DNA of 64,000 nucleotides from Rhynochetos jubatus. Lineage: Eukaryota > Chordata > Aves > Eurypygiformes > Rhynochetidae. Every line of letters starts with the position of its first letter. The stretch's first letter is position 1. The position numbers and the translations under genes are program-made. This document shows, one piece after another, positions 61,701 to 64,000 of the stretch. Below the pieces are notes generated by a model. The model saw nothing but the letters and a program-made list of their open reading frames with translations. It did no database searches and was not told the origin of the DNA. The stretch is from assembly GCA_027574665.1 (NCBI GenBank), contig CM050654.1, positions 34,181,722 to 34,245,721 of the forward strand. The letters are read 5' to 3'.

Positions 61701-64000
61701 ACAGTCTTTAATTTCATAAACAGCATCTCTAAGCATGTTTAACATTAAGTAATGGTAACTATTACATGCTGAGGAGCTGGTGTAATCACTAGGTCCACAT
61801 GGTAAGGAAAGAAGGAAAGGGCCCACCTGTATTAGCATGTTAGTGCAGACCTGGAGTACACTCATGAACCTTCTAGTTACTGAATTTCTTGAGAGGTCTG
61901 TGACACACACACCCCCCAGTTTGAGTCATATTGTGGAGGAATCTCAGCATACCTACAGTCTCTGCAGACTAAACCAAACTGAAAGATACACTTCACCTGT
62001 GCACCCAGTGCCTACCAGCTGTGCATCTAATGCCTTCCAGCTGTGCACCTGATATACTGCAGCCTGAGTCAAGTCCCAAGCAAAACCACACAAGTACCTG
62101 AGTGGGGATCTTGAGTTTATTTTCTGTTCTCCAAATTATATAGTCAGAAGTGTGAAGCCAGTGACATCTAGGGAAGTTTTTCTAGGAAAAGCAGCAAGAG
62201 TTCTTGGAAGTTTTGGATCACAGGGCAAATTTAAAGAACTATCATATTATAGTCTTCAGCAGAAGAAACTTATGTTGCAGTAGGAGGTGCTTTAAAGAGA
62301 AGAATACCATGTAACTGTGTTGAGAAACTTGGTGAGTAAATAAAAAATTTTTTAATACATTCTCTCCTATTGTGTTAAGATATATGTGGTGGCACTTTAT
62401 AATGCTATAACACATAGGTGTACTTCCTGATTGCATGCTACAATCTTAAGTTTTTGGACTGAGAGTCTCGCAATTTATAAAGCAACTTCAATTACTAATG
62501 TATATGGATGTACCAACTATGTTCTTAAAGTCATCTGCTGCCTGGTATGTATCTTCTGTATGAAAAGAATGACATTAAAGTGTGTCTGGTGAAGCAATAA
62601 AAAGTGCAGTATTCAGTAAAAGAAATAAAACAAGAAGATAACAAAAACAGATCATAGAAAATGAGATAAACAAGACTGCTGCTGTAATAGACCTATCCAC
62701 CATTACCCACACACTTCATAAATATGCAATGGGATATATAGCTCAGTTAACTTTTTACTGAGAGGAATGAACCACCTGTGCCCACACACTTTTATGTGTA
62801 TTTTCCAAGTCTGTGGGTAATGGTTGCTGAGAATCTGGTCTGGTATTGTTCCCAAATTTTTCCTAAGCAGAATGAACTATGAGTGAACTTCAAAAATTAT
62901 TTGAAGTCATACATCACATCTATACATCCTATTCAGACATGCTCACAGTAGCCACTGACAAGAAAATAGGAAGATGTTTAGCAGAAACCAAGGGGAAGAC
63001 AGAAGAGCTGAAAAACAACGTATTTTCCAGTTTAGAAATTCACAGGCCAAACACATGCAGTATACATTGAACTGAAAAGGAAAGAGATCTAGGGTATTAA
63101 AGCAGAGAACCAGCCACAAAATAATCATTTGAATCACCTCAAAATGCTGTTTTTTTTCCAAAGCAATCTGCTTTCTTCCTTTTCAGTTGTTTAGTCCTGT
63201 TTTAATATTTTACTTTTTTTTTTTTCTGTTTGTGTTACTTTTGAATGAAAAATGCCTTTTCAAATCTGAAATGCAGTTTCATTTATAAATGTGGAAATGA
63301 AACATACTTTAACTTGGAAATTATTCATAGCAAATGTTTCAATCCCTTTCTGTGACCTTATTCCTTCTGCCTCACTTTTCTCAGCCAGTGTGCCAATCTG
63401 CCGACAAATTTATTTTTCATCATTGGGACCCTCTCTTTTTAGAGGTTAGGATCCTCAGTTTCTGTGGCAGCAGTTCAAGTGCCCATATGTCTGCGATAAT
63501 GCTATCCGAGCCACGTGTATGTATTCAAGCCTTCCAGACAGGCCCAGCTAGTACACATACATATCCAGATGCACCAAAAAATGTAATTAGAAGCTTATAT
63601 TTAGGCAACTTCTTTCTTCTGTCTGAGTCAGATCAAAATAATTGTTCTTTGCTGAGACTTTCATGCCATCTGAGAGGCTGTTGATTCAGTTTCTGGTTTT
63701 CTTTTAAATGCTATTGGGGAAAAAAAATGTTTCCTGCTTACTCTGACCAGCTTTGTCTACACCCTGTTACTTCCAGCTTATCTGCTCTGGGAAAAGCCAA
63801 CGACAGGCAACATCTGCTTTAATGTTGGGTATTATGTCTTATGCTCTGAGAGGGACGGTAAGAAGGTCACATAGCAACATTTGTGCCTTAGGAATAAACC
63901 AAAAGTAGGGAAAAAGAGTAAGTGAACAAAAATGTGTGTACCTAAGAGGAGTCCTGTGTTATTCTGTTTATTTGGCCAACTTTGAGCAGTGCAAAGAGAA
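58742..64000. other. Unique non-coding sequence
   Basis: No gene is supported. It holds the possible retrocopy body up to about 59048 and an 11-bp-arm CpG palindrome at 61333-61356. The remaining open frames are under 120 codons and unrecognised, including 63334-63684 (116 codons). No CR1 or LTR similarity was seen. Confidence 0.6.
61333..61356. repeat. Perfect 11-bp-arm palindrome with 2-nt spacer
   Basis: CTCTCTGACGA (61333-61343) and its reverse complement (61346-61356) flank GT. Each arm keeps one CpG, which is rare in this window. The 2-nt spacer is the same geometry as the 90-bp palindrome at 39.27 kb, though the sequences are unrelated. Confidence 0.85.

Noticed and set aside
1-64000. 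tRNA, rRNA, CRISPR arrays, prokaryotic operons or integrons
   Set aside because: None of the expected signatures is visible on either strand; the repeats and sequence texture are those of a bird nuclear genome.

Overview
This window is vertebrate nuclear DNA, almost certainly from a bird, and most likely a gene-poor intergenic region or one very large intron. It is AT-rich and CpG-poor and full of stop codons in all frames. The open frames are short (longest about 160 codons) and none is recognisable as a conserved protein. I see no prokaryotic-type operon, rRNA, tRNA or CRISPR array. The bird assignment rests on the repeats: several 5'-truncated CR1 LINE copies with the typical avian CR1 3' end (short ATTCTATG-type repeats rather than a poly-A tail), and one copy of an endogenous-retrovirus LTR family that I know from songbirds and other Neoaves. 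I see no Alu, B1 or L1 sequence.

Layout. 1-16189 is unique AT-rich sequence with short palindromes, an AAT-type microsatellite near 10 kb and a motif-dense block near 12.4-12.7 kb that resembles a conserved non-coding element. At 16.2-16.8 kb two CR1 3' ends face each other. 16.8-23.8 kb is unique sequence with an alternating purine/pyrimidine repeat (19.65-19.70 kb) and two exon-like segments on opposite strands (21.9 kb plus, 22.5 kb minus). A well-preserved CR1 lies at 23.85-24.32 kb and the longest CR1 at 31.98-32.75 kb. The stretch to 42.7 kb holds a 17-bp tandem repeat, two long T homopolymers counting the one at 28.7 kb, a weak MIR-like segment, and a 90-bp near-perfect palindrome at 39.27-39.36 kb. 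A solo LTR lies at 42.7-43.2 kb. After it come a GC-richer block with a strong splice donor at 44.45-45.13 kb, a 96-bp CR1 stub at 48.3 kb, a tandem repeat at 48.6 kb, a possible small inverted-repeat transposon at 56.97-57.25 kb, and a 20-bp perfect palindrome beside a T26 tract at 58.7 kb. The rest is unique sequence.

No pathway or gene set can be reconstructed. The main content is transposon history (CR1 and ERV insertions) plus several unexplained inverted-repeat structures. The best candidates for something undescribed are the 90-bp palindrome with a 2-nt spacer and the putative MITE whose outer arm nests with a second hairpin. Exon and conserved-element calls are suggestions that need alignment or transcript data.
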